A stretch of 64,000 nt of DNA from Albugo candida (Eukaryota; Oomycota; Peronosporomycetes; Albuginales): NCBI GenBank assembly GCA_040437565.1, contig JBDOQK010000057.1:62001-126000 (forward strand), written 5' to 3'. The notes beneath the pieces were generated by a model. The model did not search any database. It saw only the letters and a list, made by a program, of their open reading frames with translations, and had not been told where the DNA came from. Made by a program: the position numbers and the translations under genes. Shown piece after piece: positions 12,261-22,806 of the stretch (the first letter of the stretch is position 1; each line of letters begins with the position of its first letter).

Positions 12261-14640
12261 AGCCGTTAAGTGGAGTCGAAAAGTATCATTCTTAAGAGTA
12301 TCTCAGCTCAACTAAGGTTCCTCAAAAGCAGTACAGCGACTTCTTATGACTCACACACGGTATTCGATAAGATCTAGCTTCTGCAAACATGAAGGTTATA
12401 CAGGAAATTGTATGATGTCGCTGATCTCTGATGCTGTTTAGATCACGCAAAAACCATATTATTTGTGGTCACTATGGAGAAACCCTCGGAATATGGCCCT
12501 GATGCAATATTGGCGACTAATTTTTTTCGTAATGCGCAAAGTATCATGCATCTTGAATGTCGAATTCTAAAGCTGCTACCACTTCGGCAAATTACGACTT
12601 TCACAACCACAATTGCTACTCATTCAACGCTTATAATCGGACAGATGATTCATGGAAGCATTCCCGGTGCCCGTAACCTGTACATGCTTTTCTAATTTCT
12701 TTAAAACGGTTTCAACAATGAGTCAGCGTTTCAAAAAACTATACGACTATGAACGAGTTGATGTATCGTAACATGGAGGATGCAGCAAAAATAAGCAAAA
12801 AAAAGGCATCTTTATCTTTATCCAGTCTGCATCGCGTATAGTCAATCCGACAATGCGTACAAAAACCGAATATGCAAGCAGTCTCGACACGCAGAGACAA
12901 GCAGAGTTCTAACAGAATCAAAAGCTATCACTGAGTTTTTCCAATTGACGAAACGTCTCAGCATGGCGTTCTGTAAAAATGAATAACCGGCTGATCAAGT
13001 TGAGATACAATAGAACATGAATCAAGAAGGCAAGCGATACTGCAACGTTCTCGAAAAAAGATTATTAGTAGCGAAGGGAGACATCACATCGAGTGACATA
13101 AACGTTTACAAGAGACATTTTGTGGTGGCCCATACAGAAATGGGAAAATCCCTGGCTTGAAAGATAAAAATGGTCTAAATGACTGGGTGATTGGGTTACT
13201 CATCCATAAGAATTTGGGTCTTATCGTCGCCCGATGAGGTGAGTCTACAAACAAGGCTCTTGATATTGACATTAGGAATCTTTCGTAGCGATGCCCTGGC
13301 TGCTATTTGTGCAATTGCGATCTCAGTAATACGTACCATAGACGTCATTCTGTTGCACCAAATGAAACAATGTATGAATTGTATCATAGAATCACTCAAG
13401 TACATATTTTCCAAGCAATAATGGATTGCATGTGCGAAACTTGGGCGAGTCACTTTTCTGGTGGTGCTGGACGAAGGAGTCACCAGGGGATTGATATCAT
13501 CTCGGCCTGTAAGCTGGCATATATAATGGAAGCGTGAGCTTCAGCAACGTCACTACAGGATGAACGCATCTAAACGGTAAGCGATTATTTCCGCGGATAT
13601 CTTAGAATTTTCTGATCCTATTCCGTCCAAAAAATGATCCACTTCTTTGAGAAAAAACAGACAGAATTCACATGCACGTCAGTTATAAGATGTTTTGTCA
13701 GCATCGGCCGTACATACTCATATATTTATTATACCTGGCATCAGAACACAAGCATGAAGCCTCTTATAGGCTTGAGCGAACGTCTACGTCTCATCGTTGA
13801 GTTATCAAAGTTACAATCAAATCCGGCTGAATTGATTTCTTCACGTTTGAGAGTGACTGCATGTCCATCCAAATGCTCAAAAATTCTTTCATATCGACGA
13901 AGCGATGGTCCTGATGTAATGCTGAGATTTATAAACAGATCGCTGTCGTCAAGTGGCACGATATCTGGGTTGATTGCTACTTGAAACTGCTAATTCCCTA
14001 CTTCCTGGCCTAGTACTCTTTCCCATAACATGGAAAGAAACTCCTGGTACAATCTTGGTATGAAATTGAAAAAGATCGGTCATGGCTACTATACGACCAC
14101 AGCAAGTCGGACAGGGCTCATCCATAGCACACCCCTACCATCACATTTGTGACAAGTCAATTAGATTTGCTGGACGATTTCTCACCTTACTTGAAATTGA
14201 CTGATTATAAATCTTTGCACATTTGCAAGATGTATATTGATGTACGTCTTCTTCGTGGGTACTTCTGTTCCGCAATAATGGTTTTAAAGTGTCTCACGAC
14301 GATCGGATATTTTTAATGTATTGACAATGTGAATCTCTTTGAGTGAAACGCGGAGAGGAATACCCTGTGTCAGGACCACGCGAACGCTCATCGCTGCTTT
14401 TCGGTCGTCCTCCGCCGATATTGGAAGAAGATATCTGATAGATCTTAAGCCACTTGCTTCTCCTCCCTACGAAGCACTTTTCTCACCTTTTTGTCTCAGC
14501 TTCTCACATAAGAGCGCTATATTTAACGCAATGTAGCAGCCGATTCTATAAAATTTTGACAGTGAAAAAAACGTTTGAATGCCACAAAGAGTGCCAGGCG
14601 TTTGATGATGTGTATTTGCTTCTGCCGAGTCTCTTATTCA
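12261..14640. other. Unassigned, weak coding traces on both strands
   Basis: No gene can be assigned. The longest frames are 13,196-13,483 on the minus strand (95 codons) and 13,634-13,984 on the plus strand (116 codons). Around 14,160-14,330 another plus-strand frame reads as helical protein (LTDYKSLHICKMYIDVRLLR...). They overlap frames on the other strand. Decay of a plus-strand gene is possible but not shown. Confidence 0.25.
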
Positions 14641-14648
14641 CGCAATAG

Positions 14649-14903
14649 ATGCTCCATTTTCAAACGTATCTCATTTGCAGCGATCGGGCGGTAAAATTAT
14701 TGTATGTTGCTATGAGGAAAGAAATACCTCTGGCAATTGAATATATCTGTGGCTTTGATAGAAAAACGTACCGCTTCGATAATGCCGCAATATGTTTCTT
14801 ACAAGCGCTCGGCAATTTCATTCAACGTCATGCTGCTGAAGCAAATATTGATGTTATGAATGTATGCAATGATATGCAACACTGCAGGGGATATAAGTCG
14901 TAG
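14649..14903 (+). pseudogene. 84-codon ORF fragment whose 3' end is a dispersed repeat
   Basis: The ATG frame reads MLHFQTYLICSDRAVKLLYV and is helical and moderately conserved in appearance (QALGNFIQRHAAEAN). Its last 17 codons lie inside a copy of the ~185-bp repeat family also found at 15.03 kb and 40.0-40.7 kb. The natural end of the protein was therefore replaced by repeat sequence or the repeat captured it. Family unknown. Confidence 0.35.
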
Positions 14904-15125
14904 TATTTATGAATGCTCGTAATCAAGAAGTAGTCATCACAAGAACTAGGCTAAGTATGCAAACATAAGTTGAATGGAGTGTTGGGAGGGTTATTACCTA
15001 CCTAAAGCTTGATATTAGATTACAAGACGAAAAAAGTTTTGATGTTATGAATGTATGCAATGATATTCGACTATGCAGGTAATATAAGTTGTAGTACTCA
15101 CCTAAGGAATGACTGGAAAATAACG
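14845..15125 (+). repeat. Two units of a ~185-bp repeat family
   Basis: GATGTTATGAATGTATGCAA occurs at about 14,852 and again at about 15,034, 182 bp apart. In both copies it is followed by GATAT-N-CAA/CTA-N-GCAGG...ATATAAGT-GTAGTA. The same consensus (GTTATGAAGGTACGCAAGGA, then GCAGGTGATATTAG and TAGTACTCAC) makes up the array at 39,995-40,745. Orientation is the same at both sites. Confidence 0.75.
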
Positions 15126-15529
15126 AGTCGATTCGCACAAACTCAAATACTTGCAGATGACGAGTATATAATTCACCTATTGCGGAGGTCTGACATTCAT
15201 TCAAAGCATTGAATGTCATACCTCAACAACATAATAAAAGAGAGAGATAGAAGGTAGCTAATATCAGTAAGAAATGTTGTGAAAAGGTTAGACATGCTAT
15301 CTTTCATCATGAGGTCTGCATTCGACCGTCTTTATGATACTGTCGAAAACGCTGATTTTTTATCCACGAACTTTTGTTGATCCACTACAATACATACTAC
15401 CGCAGCTGCGTAAATATGCTGTAGGAGGTGGTATTTCGCAAATAGTGCCGTTTAGGAGTAGTCCTTTTGAAGATGTGCCCATTACAGCATGCAGCAGAAC
15501 ATAGTGAAGGGAACCTCGTCGCTCAAAAT

Positions 15530-15770
15530 ACTTGTATATAGCCGCGTATAATCATACCAAACTCGAAAAACTTGTAGTAATACAATATCTTTCAAGCAAT
15601 GCATTAGTTCCAAAATGTCATGTGATGGTATTCCAAGAGCATTTGGATGTGTCAAATTTTGATGATGTGCATGCCATGATCACCATCTTCTTCACAATCT
15701 ATATCATCGGCATGTACAACCTCACTAATTTGATATATCCATATCTAAAAAAACTTTGCAGAGAGTAAGC
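15530..15770 (+). other. Short open frame, unknown
   Basis: A 78-codon frame with a hydrophobic C-terminal half (TIFFTIYIIGMYNLTNLIYP) that could be one membrane helix. There is no ATG at its first codon, no homolog recognised and no frame continuity with its neighbours. It may be the start of duplicated copy A or chance. Confidence 0.2.
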
Positions 15771-15789
15771 AGCGTTCGTGCGTTGAAAA

Positions 15790-17510
15790 CTGCTTGCTAG
15801 ACGAATTTTATCTTAGCGGAGCGTTGGCCATCTCGAGAAATTTTGGATACCAAAAATTAGAAAAAAAACACATACTAATGTGAATACCATACGCCAGCTC
15901 AATCCACTTCCAGACTCATATGCTATATAGCTGCTTGTAGGGCTTCAAGACTTTTCAATGAGAATGAAAATATAGTGGACATCTCAATGGCACGCTTACT
16001 CATGTCTATATTTTCTGTTCCGGATGAGGGACTCAAAAATCACGAATACGATGAAACAAACGCCGAGATCATGCAATATATATAAGCTTTGGCGACAATG
16101 GTAGATAGAGAATTGAAAGTATATATTCTGTCATGCAGCGACTTTATCGGAATATTGTCTACAACTCACTGAAGAGCACGCTGGGACACTAGTGGACGAA
16201 TACACAATCATTGTGTGCGCGATATTGGGAAAACATCAAATGACGAGTATGCAAACGTGAAAGAAATGCAAGACACGCTGTTCAAAGTGAATCAAGAGCA
16301 TTGTTGAGGCATAACTATTCACGTGGATGAAGCAAGTGGAGGCTTTATTGCTCCATTCCTTGATTTCAAGTTGAGGTGGAACTTTTCGTATTCAGATACG
16401 GAAAATGAATAAATGTCAGTGAGCACGAACCTGGGATTTTATACGCAGGTATCGGTGGGCTCTGTGGCGTGAGAAATATATAGGGAGGTGATCAATCCTC
16501 ATTTAACTCATTTTTTTCGAGAGCTGCTGGGAATGTGATCGTGCAATATTACAATATCTTGGGTTTCGGAGTTTTTGGGTTCGTCTCTTATGCGTTCTTG
16601 TATGGATACATCTGCGAATCTACGAAGTGCATTGTTGCTAATGGTCACTTTCGCATCCTTCACAAGCAGCACTTGCCACTAGTTGCATTCGTTCTGGTTA
16701 CATTGTGAGCTAAAGAGATGCTTGATATTCGAGACAATATACATATGATGAAGCCGTGGCTGGATTGTGCTCGCGTATAAGTGTTAGAAAGGCGCAAAAG
16801 GATTGATACTTTTGTGTGTTTGTGGTCAGGCAAAATCTCGCATTCCATATGGCAAACATGCTTGTGGCATACATCCTCCATGCACTCGAAAGACTGGAAA
16901 ACTAACATGTTCTTGTTTCTACAGATATGGAATCATCTGTTGGCTCTTCGACCCAATTTCGAGATTTAGCATATTCGAACCGAACCAATTTGGCTGATCA
17001 GATTTTTAAAGCTCGTACCGGTGGCATTTCGTGAATTGAATAAATACTTTGATGTACTAATGTGATCGAAATCCAAGTTGTCGTGAGTAACCGTGAACGG
17101 CTAAATAAAGACCTGTAACAAATTTCCAGTATCAAAGCGTTCGAAATTGATTACTTGTGTGCTATATCCTCGCAATAATATTCGATCGAAGATCCGAACG
17201 ATTTCACTTGGAGTACCGATCGTTTTAGTGAAGAAACCAGAATTTCCTTCTGGGATACCAGCCATAGCAGAGTCTTGTACTGTAGCATACTAAGTCAAAA
17301 CGGGTCACCTTCTATATGGCGTGGAAACACGAGTTAGCGGTGGTTGCCGATGAAAACTGACTTGTCACATTTTGACGTACCGAGTGAACTTATTTCAGAG
17401 TGATGGAAGATGTGCGTCTCGTAGAAAACATCAATCCAAGGATGAAAATTGCGCATTTTTCGAAAGTTCAACGGATCAACTTACTAGATTATGGGAACTT
17501 TTGTAGTGTG
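15790..17510 (+). pseudogene. Duplicated decayed gene, copy A
   Basis: From about 16,130 the DNA matches the segment 24,140-25,470 (copy B) in the same orientation. Shared landmarks are GCACGCTGGGRCACTAGTGG, GGAGGCTTTATTRCTCCAT, ATGAATAAATGTCRGTRARC, and CATATGGCAAACATG. The plus-strand frame just before the end reads MANMLVAYILHALERLEN, then (after a stop) ESSVGSSTQFRDLAYSNR, and closes at a TGA near 17,034. Copy B has MANMMMAEILDA and KSSKGASNRFLN at the equivalent place. Both copies carry many stops and frameshifts. The protein looks soluble and helical at its C-terminus. The family is not recognised. Copy A has a hydrophobic stretch near 16,560-16,610. Confidence 0.5.
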
Positions 17511-17576
17511 TTTTATAGGAACTGAGATAGAATACGGAAGAAGCTAAGGTTCAACAATCTATAAACCTCGACACCT

Positions 17577-18085
17577 TTGATAAAACTAAAAGGGTCAATT
17601 TGTTTAGGAAACGATGACAAGTCGCAATTGAATAGGAAATTACGCTCAGCACAGCCAAATGAATCACATCTGGAGGATTCTCAAGACAATGACGATGCGA
17701 AGGACAGCAATTGCGGTAATGGATATATTCAAAACGTAATAAGAGGTCACATGAATGCCGTCAACTCGGAAGGATACACCTAAATCGGCGAAGTAAGAAC
17801 ACGAGCGACAATGTGAATGCACCGGGAGCCTAACGGATCTGGATTCCGAGAGCGTGGATTCCAAAGAAAGAATTCGGTCTGATGACGCTCAGCTGTCATG
17901 ATATAATTGAGGAGAGCAAACAAACCATACAAGCATTAGACATTGAAGGATATTCGATCGCCCAAAAATGTCGGAGTACTCGATGAAAGCTATCTGATTG
18001 AGTTTTACGTGAACGATGCCGAAGAAGACTGATGAAGGGGGTGAAGAATAGAGCGAGAGAGATAGTGACAATATTCATTTGTCGT
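17577..18085 (+). pseudogene. Coding trace, acidic/polar fragment
   Basis: A frame of 68 codons (17,577-17,783) is Asn/Asp/Ser-rich (EDSQDNDDAKDSNCGNG). About 150 bp later another plus-strand frame reads GVLDESYLIEFYVNDAEED before stops. They could be remnants of one polar, partly disordered protein. No domain is recognised and nothing ties them to the preceding duplicated gene. Confidence 0.2.
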
Positions 18086-18520
18086 ACCACCTCTACGTCT
18101 ATTGTGCATAACGAGAAAAAGCATGTTTATGACAGAACACTATCTTAATTTATACATCAATTTCATATCTTATATTTTCCTTCCTTGGTTAATGATGTAA
18201 CAATCTGTACTTCAATTTGTTTTATATCACCTGCCTTCTTACATACGAAACATTATTTTCCTTCTTTGTTGGATATAATTCCAAATATTTATTTCACCTG
18301 TCCGTTTTCTGATATGATAGGTAGGTTGATATTTATACTAATCATTATACGCTTCTCTAGATTGCTTTATGAATCAGTTGGTTAATGCTCAATCAGTTAA
18401 CTACTAGAGCTTATATTCCCCTAATCCTGCATATAACTGCTTAAGCTCATAACGTTTACATCATCATTATCTATTTAAATACCATATCTTGCTTGCTTTG
18501 TACGATTACCTCCGGAATAG
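18086..18520. other. AT-rich spacer
   Basis: Pyrimidine- and AT-rich sequence. The only open frame is 66 codons of hydrophobic residues, expected by chance in such composition. No repeat or RNA gene is seen. Confidence 0.4.
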
Positions 18521-18871
18521 ATGTTTCATCAATGTTGTATAAGCTGCGATATCACTAACACTACACCGTTGTTCTGTAAAACTCACTTGAGTACCATATT
18601 ATTGTCGCTAATATTGTCTCGACCCAGATTGGTACCATTTTTGTATGAAGTTTTGGCAGTGGAGTTTGTATACCAATCTGTAAAATTCAACAACAACTTG
18701 GTCGATCAAGACAACTGGCGATGTATCGACCCATTTACTCTCGTCATTACTAATCATGAGAAATGGAGAAAATGGATTCGACAGGGCTCAGCGAACGTCT
18801 TTATGGCAGGCATAAACAAATACAGCGATCCAGTGAATATGTGGCAATCAAATGAGCTTCCAAAGGTTTAA
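18521..18871 (+). CDS. 116-codon ORF, unknown protein, probably a gene fragment
   Basis: The frame opens with ATG (MFHQCCISCDITNTT) and stays open to a TAA. Its second half is the most protein-like part: VDQDNWRCIDPFTLVITNHE, then KWRKWIRQGSANVFMAGINK and SDPVNMWQSNELPKV. Aromatic and charged residues are spread as in a folded domain. I do not know the family. The first 35 residues are hydrophobic and Cys-rich and may not be native. The 3' end abuts a CCAAT-rich 90-bp duplication. It could be the last exon of a decayed gene. Confidence 0.4.
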   Translation: MFHQCCISCDITNTTPLFCKTHLSTILLSLILSRPRLVPFLYEVLAVEFVYQSVKFNNNLVDQDNWRCIDPFTLVITNHEKWRKWIRQGSANVFMAGINKYSDPVNMWQSNELPKV

Positions 18872-18896
18872 TGAACCATCATTGTGATTACTTTCT

Positions 18897-19080
18897 TGCA
18901 GCCAACCAGCGTTCGTCGCTTTATTTGCAGCCAATAAAAACCTTAATCGACTTTTTTGACCAATGAAGAGGCCTCAGTAGCCAACAAAAGCCAATCAGCG
19001 TCCAGCTCGTCCTTTGCAGCCAATCAACAGCTTTAATAGACTTTTTAGGCCAATGAAGAGGCCCGTGGAGCCGTTAAGCC
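18897..19080. repeat. 90-bp direct duplication rich in CCAAT motifs
   Basis: TTTGCAGCCAAT starts at 18,924 and again at 19,014, and flanking words match in register (CAGCGTTCGTCG / CAGCGTCCAGCTCG; GACTTTTTTGACCAATGAAG / GACTTTTTAGGCCAATGAAG). The 90-bp unit occurs twice and contains three CCAAT or CCAAC boxes per copy, all on the plus strand. CCAAT clusters are typical of eukaryotic promoters (NF-Y sites), but no intact gene starts close downstream, so a regulatory role is only a possibility. Confidence 0.65.
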
Positions 19081-19930
19081 GCTTTTGCAACGATCTGTAT
19101 GAATTCACCATCACCTTTACGAGTCATTTGCAAGCTTGGACTGTGGCAAATTTAAGTTTGGAGTACCCGTCCTACACAAGTCTCAGTATGCACGTAACCC
19201 CATTACCAATCTCGAAGAGCCTCACCTAGTGTGTATCTTATTGCGTTTGTCCCGTGTATGGCTGGCGAACATCGTGTGAATAAAATGGAATTGAAAATAG
19301 ACTCAGAAGCTTCGTACCAACCAGTGAGAGGATCTCCGTTCAAGTTACTACGGATACTTATACCAATCAAGCGATCAGTGTGGAAAAAGAGGCAAAACGT
19401 TTTGCTGTCAAGGATATCTGAGCCGAATCATCTATTTATCCTATTCTAAATGGTTAACAAAAAGGCCACAAAGTGTCCGATCGAAACTCTTAAGACGAAA
19501 AGCCACCGTTATGCTCGATGGTCCTGTCAACTTTAGTGAAGAATACGGGCTGCCGAATTAACGAAAACGTTCTGTTTGCTTCGCTACAGAATAAGACCCT
19601 CATTTTCAAAGACATAATTAGCAAGCCAGCGCACAGGCTTTTCATAGCTTCTACTAGAGGATATTTACCGAGCCAGTTCATGAATGGCTACTCAAGCCAA
19701 AATGTATGTTGCTTCCGCGCATCAGGGAGACCATTTCATGTGTCCATCTACTTTTCGCTGTAGTATTTCGCCATCAGCTCATTTTGCGAGTGTTTTTATT
19801 CGCCATGCGTATATATGTGTTTGTAGTGTTGTATATCCTAATTACATTAGTGACACACTATAAAAGTTTTGATACCATTTTTCTCCAATCAAGTAATCAC
19901 AAAATCACACATGTTTCATATGCAGTCACA
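19081..19930 (+). other. Weak coding traces
   Basis: Plus-strand frames 19,231-19,449 (KMELKIDSEASYQPVRGSPF) and 19,518-19,763 look partly protein-like but change frame and contain no motif. A hydrophobic stretch at 19,740-19,860 (VVLYILITLVTHY) is probably compositional. No function assigned. Confidence 0.2.
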
Positions 19931-19937
19931 TAGTAAC

Positions 19938-21204
19938 ATGCATGAATTGAATCAGACAACCAAAGAGAACTGCAATCCTCTCCGTAAGCACACCGCCAAG
20001 ATCGACAAAGTGATTCTGGTATCGGGCAGTAAACGAGATCGCTCTTCATACGAGCAATTAGAAGCAAACGCCTCTCTTCCAATCACATCCAAGCAGATGA
20101 AACTAGAAACCCTCCAAATCAGTAACGAACTCTTACGCAATGAGAACGCTCAGCTCACAAGGTCAACAAGGCACCTTGAAAGGGTATAAATACAATCACA
20201 CTCCCAAATCCAATCTCAACAAAAGTGCTTTTGTCATCTCGAACAATATGTCACACGAATGTACTGTTATCGGAAAAAGAACTCATCCGGACTCAGAATC
20301 AGTACACCGATCAGTTCCAACCGCTTCAACTTCAAGTCGAGAAATTCTCCATTTCCACGGAAACAACTTCTTTCCAGCAACTCGCATCGAAGAGCGTGGT
20401 ATTGCAGCAAGCGCTTATCGCCTGCACCCAAACAAGAATCGAAAAACAGTACAAAGGCGAAACACACTCTTTGGTGGAGAATCTGACCCTTGCAGTGGAG
20501 CGGAATTGCGTCGTGGAACATCAGCATCGTCTCCAAGAAGAAGGCGATGGAATCCATCATAATCTCTGGGAGACGCAAAAGAACTGCGAAGATTTCTTGA
20601 TGCAGCAAGCAATTAACTGGCAAGAGGTGTCGTATCTCCATGAAACCGAAAAGATAGCTTTGAACGAGCAAATCCGTACGCTAAATAGCCAAATCCATGC
20701 AATGGAAATGGAACGTTTTCAAGCGATAAGCAAGTTGGAATACAAATTAAAAGCCACAAATGAAACGATGCTCTTCAACCATACGCAATAGACACAATCG
20801 AATAAACGAGTAAAGGCATTGACGCAATCTCTCAATTAAATGAATGCAACGAACCCCAAGATGGATCTCGCACAAAGCCATAACGCGTTACTGGAGAAGG
20901 AAGAACAGCTAAAACCGCGTCGGCGGCAGTCGGTAACCTACATCTCGAAAATGAATCGTTGAAAAGAAATCTGGAAGATACCATAACACAAAAGGTATCC
21001 CATCACACGCAATTGACGTTACTCTCCAAGCAACAAGTCGAAATCGCGCGTAGGGAAGCTGCTTATCTAGTTTCCAAGCAATGAGATCGCAAGTCTTATC
21101 ACCGAAAAGTCGTATTGGAAAAGTTAATCGGTCAATATGCCCACATGGCCGAGTCGAAAATCGTATGGAGTGGTCAAAAAAAGCATTGTGCTTTGTATCT
21201 CTGA
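19938..21204 (+). pseudogene. Coiled-coil protein pseudogene
   Basis: This is the best-preserved long coding trace. It starts at ATG 19,938 (MHELNQTTKENCNPLRKHTA), runs to a stop at 20,187, resumes in a second frame from about 20,200 to 20,791 (188 codons uninterrupted), and resumes in a third from about 20,918 to a TGA near 21,084 and then to TGA 21,202-21,204. All parts are rich in Glu, Gln, Lys, Leu with heptad spacing (SNELLRNENAQLTRSTRHLE; LHLENESLKRNLEDTITQK; SKQQVEIARREAAYL). I count at least two frameshifts and several stops. No motor or enzymatic domain is seen, so it is a filamentous or scaffold-type coiled coil of about 400 residues. It converges on the Vps15 fragment, with only 19 bp between the two stop codons. 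Confidence 0.75.
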
Positions 21205-21223
21205 TGAAACATTTCAACTCGCA

Positions 21224-21475
21224 TCATTTCCAAACTTTAATGAGTCCATCACGAGCACTGGATACGAACATGGGACCGTTGAGATTAATCAAAGTAAGAT
21301 CCAAAATGCGATCTGTATCTGCGGTAGTTCGAGGAATGAGACCACGTCGTTCCATAGCGACAGCATTTACGATTTCATTGGGTTGTGGACATGAAAAGTA
21401 GGAAGAGTCTTGACGGATTGTAATCAATGGCGGATTTGATTTTCTCCAAGCCATTTGCGCCTTTGTGACAGATTT
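21224..21475 (-). pseudogene. Vps15 (PIK3R4) C-terminal WD-repeat fragment
   Basis: The minus-strand frame ends FVSSARDGLIKVWK followed immediately by TGA at 21,226-21,224. Vps15/PIK3R4, the regulatory protein kinase-like subunit of the class III PI 3-kinase complex, ends in just this way: its last WD blade closes with a xxSxSRDGxxKVWK signature at the very C-terminus. Upstream the frame also reads PNEIVNAVAM and TADTDRILDLTLI, in keeping with the blade before it. Only about 75-80 codons remain. A stop (TGA) lies upstream near 21,487, and the kinase, HEAT and other WD parts are absent, their place being taken by the 173-bp satellite. Assignment rests on the C-terminal motif, so other WD proteins are possible. 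Confidence 0.55.
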
Positions 21476-21499
21476 AATTGTATTTCATTCGTGCAAGTG

Positions 21500-22079
21500 C
21501 CCCATACCATAGAATGAGTCGGAGATTTCACAAAAAAGTTAAGCTGTTTGTATCATGTTGGAAGAGAAGATTAAAAATAGTTCCAATACCATCTGTGAAT
21601 TTTTGGAGGGACAGGGCTACTCGACAGTTTTAAAGAGTTTGTTAAACTCTGAGTAAACAAGTATTGAGCCAACCCCACACCATAAAATGAGTCAGAGATT
21701 TCAGAAAGGAGGGTAGGCTCGTTGTATAGGGTTGGAAGAGTAGGTTGAAATAGTTGCAATACCATTTGTGGTTTTCTGGAGGGACAGGGCTCCTCGACAG
21801 TTTTAAAGAGTTTGTGAATCTCTGAGGAAATAAGCATTGAGCGTACCCGATCGCATACAATGAGTCAGAAAGTTCAGAAAGAAGGTTAAGCTCGTTGGAT
21901 AGGGTTTGAGGAGTAGAGTAAAACAGTTTTGACACAATCTGTGACTTTTTGGAGGGACAGGGCTCCTCGACAGTTTTAAAGAGTTTGTTAAACTCTGAGT
22001 AAACAAGTATTGAGCCTACCCCACACCATAAAATGAGTCAGAGATTTCAGAAAGGAGGGTAGGCTCGCTGTATAGGGTT
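21500..22079. repeat. 173-bp satellite array, about 3.3 units up to a gap
   Basis: The landmark ATGAGTC occurs at 21,514, 21,687, 21,860 and 22,033, each exactly 173 bp after the last. Each unit also carries GGAGGGACAGGGCT, TCGACAGTTTTAAAGAGTTT and an AGGGTTGGAAGAG-like segment. Units differ by many point changes but keep their length. The last copy runs into the run of Ns and is nearly identical to the second, so the array probably continues in the gap. Open frames on the minus strand across it merely repeat the unit and are not genes. Confidence 0.92.
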
Positions 22080-22179
22080 NNNNNNNNNNNNNNNNNNNNN
22101 NNNNNNNNNNNNNNNNNNNNNNNNNNNNNNNNNNNNNNNNNNNNNNNNNNNNNNNNNNNNNNNNNNNNNNNNNNNNNNN
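22080..22179. other. Scaffold gap of 100 Ns
   Basis: Exactly 100 undetermined bases, the usual placeholder for a gap of unknown size. It is bounded on the left by the 173-bp satellite and on the right by a perfect inverted repeat. Confidence 0.98.
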
Positions 22180-22386
22180 TTCTAGATGATGAATCACTCC
22201 GAATTGTGAATATATTGCGACATATTTTCACATATAAGTATCACATAAACCCCAAAATGATACTATTAGCTGTGTGAGACTTTGCAATTCACACAGCTAA
22301 TAGTATCATTTTGGGGTTTATGTGATACTTATATGTGAAAATATGTCGCAATATATTCACAATTCGGAGTGATTCATCATCTAGAA
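22180..22386. repeat. Perfect 98-bp inverted repeat with 11-bp loop
   Basis: Left arm 22,180-22,277 (starts TTCTAGATGATGAATCACTC, ends AGCTGTGTGA) is the exact reverse complement of right arm 22,289-22,386, around the loop GACTTTGCAAT. No mismatch is seen. The left arm starts at the first base after the N run, so it may be longer. Such perfection in an otherwise decayed region means either a very young hairpin or an assembly fold-back at a contig end. Confidence 0.95.
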
Positions 22387-22806
22387 TATCCTTTCGATGA
22401 CGCCGCCCGCATCAACTAGGACGATTATGTCGTGGAGTTCGAAAAAATGAGAAGAGTTTTGTTATTTGGAAAGGTCCCTAGTTCGCTATCCTCCTTCTAA
22501 GCCATTATCCTAGCACGATTGCTCCCGCAACCAGTCATAAAACGTTGTAGGATCACGTGTACTTGAGCAAGGTATAGAACATGCAATTCGAATAATAAGG
22601 GTGTCCGTCTATCCGTTAGGAACATGTTTCTTAAATGTTCATTTTGATAGAATCTATCGATTACGTGGGTGACGCGAATAGTTTGGCTTGCTTCCTGTAA
22701 TCTGTTGATATTTTTTTCGACAGGGCCCCACCGGTGCCGAGCATGAGCCTATTTATAATTACATTCCTAATTGACATATTTTCTATTTCCGCAATAATAG
22801 AGCAAA
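22387..22806. other. Intergenic sequence
   Basis: No open frame of note, no repeat and no RNA gene recognised. Confidence 0.4.

Noticed and set aside
20140-20562. Open frame of 140 codons overlapping the coiled-coil pseudogene
   Set aside because: It is the out-of-phase shadow of the coiled-coil frame, Ser/Arg/His-rich and without structure.
21571-22231. Open frames of 67-97 codons on the minus strand through the satellite and gap
   Set aside because: They are the 173-bp unit read in turn in each frame (173 is not a multiple of three), and two of them include the Ns.
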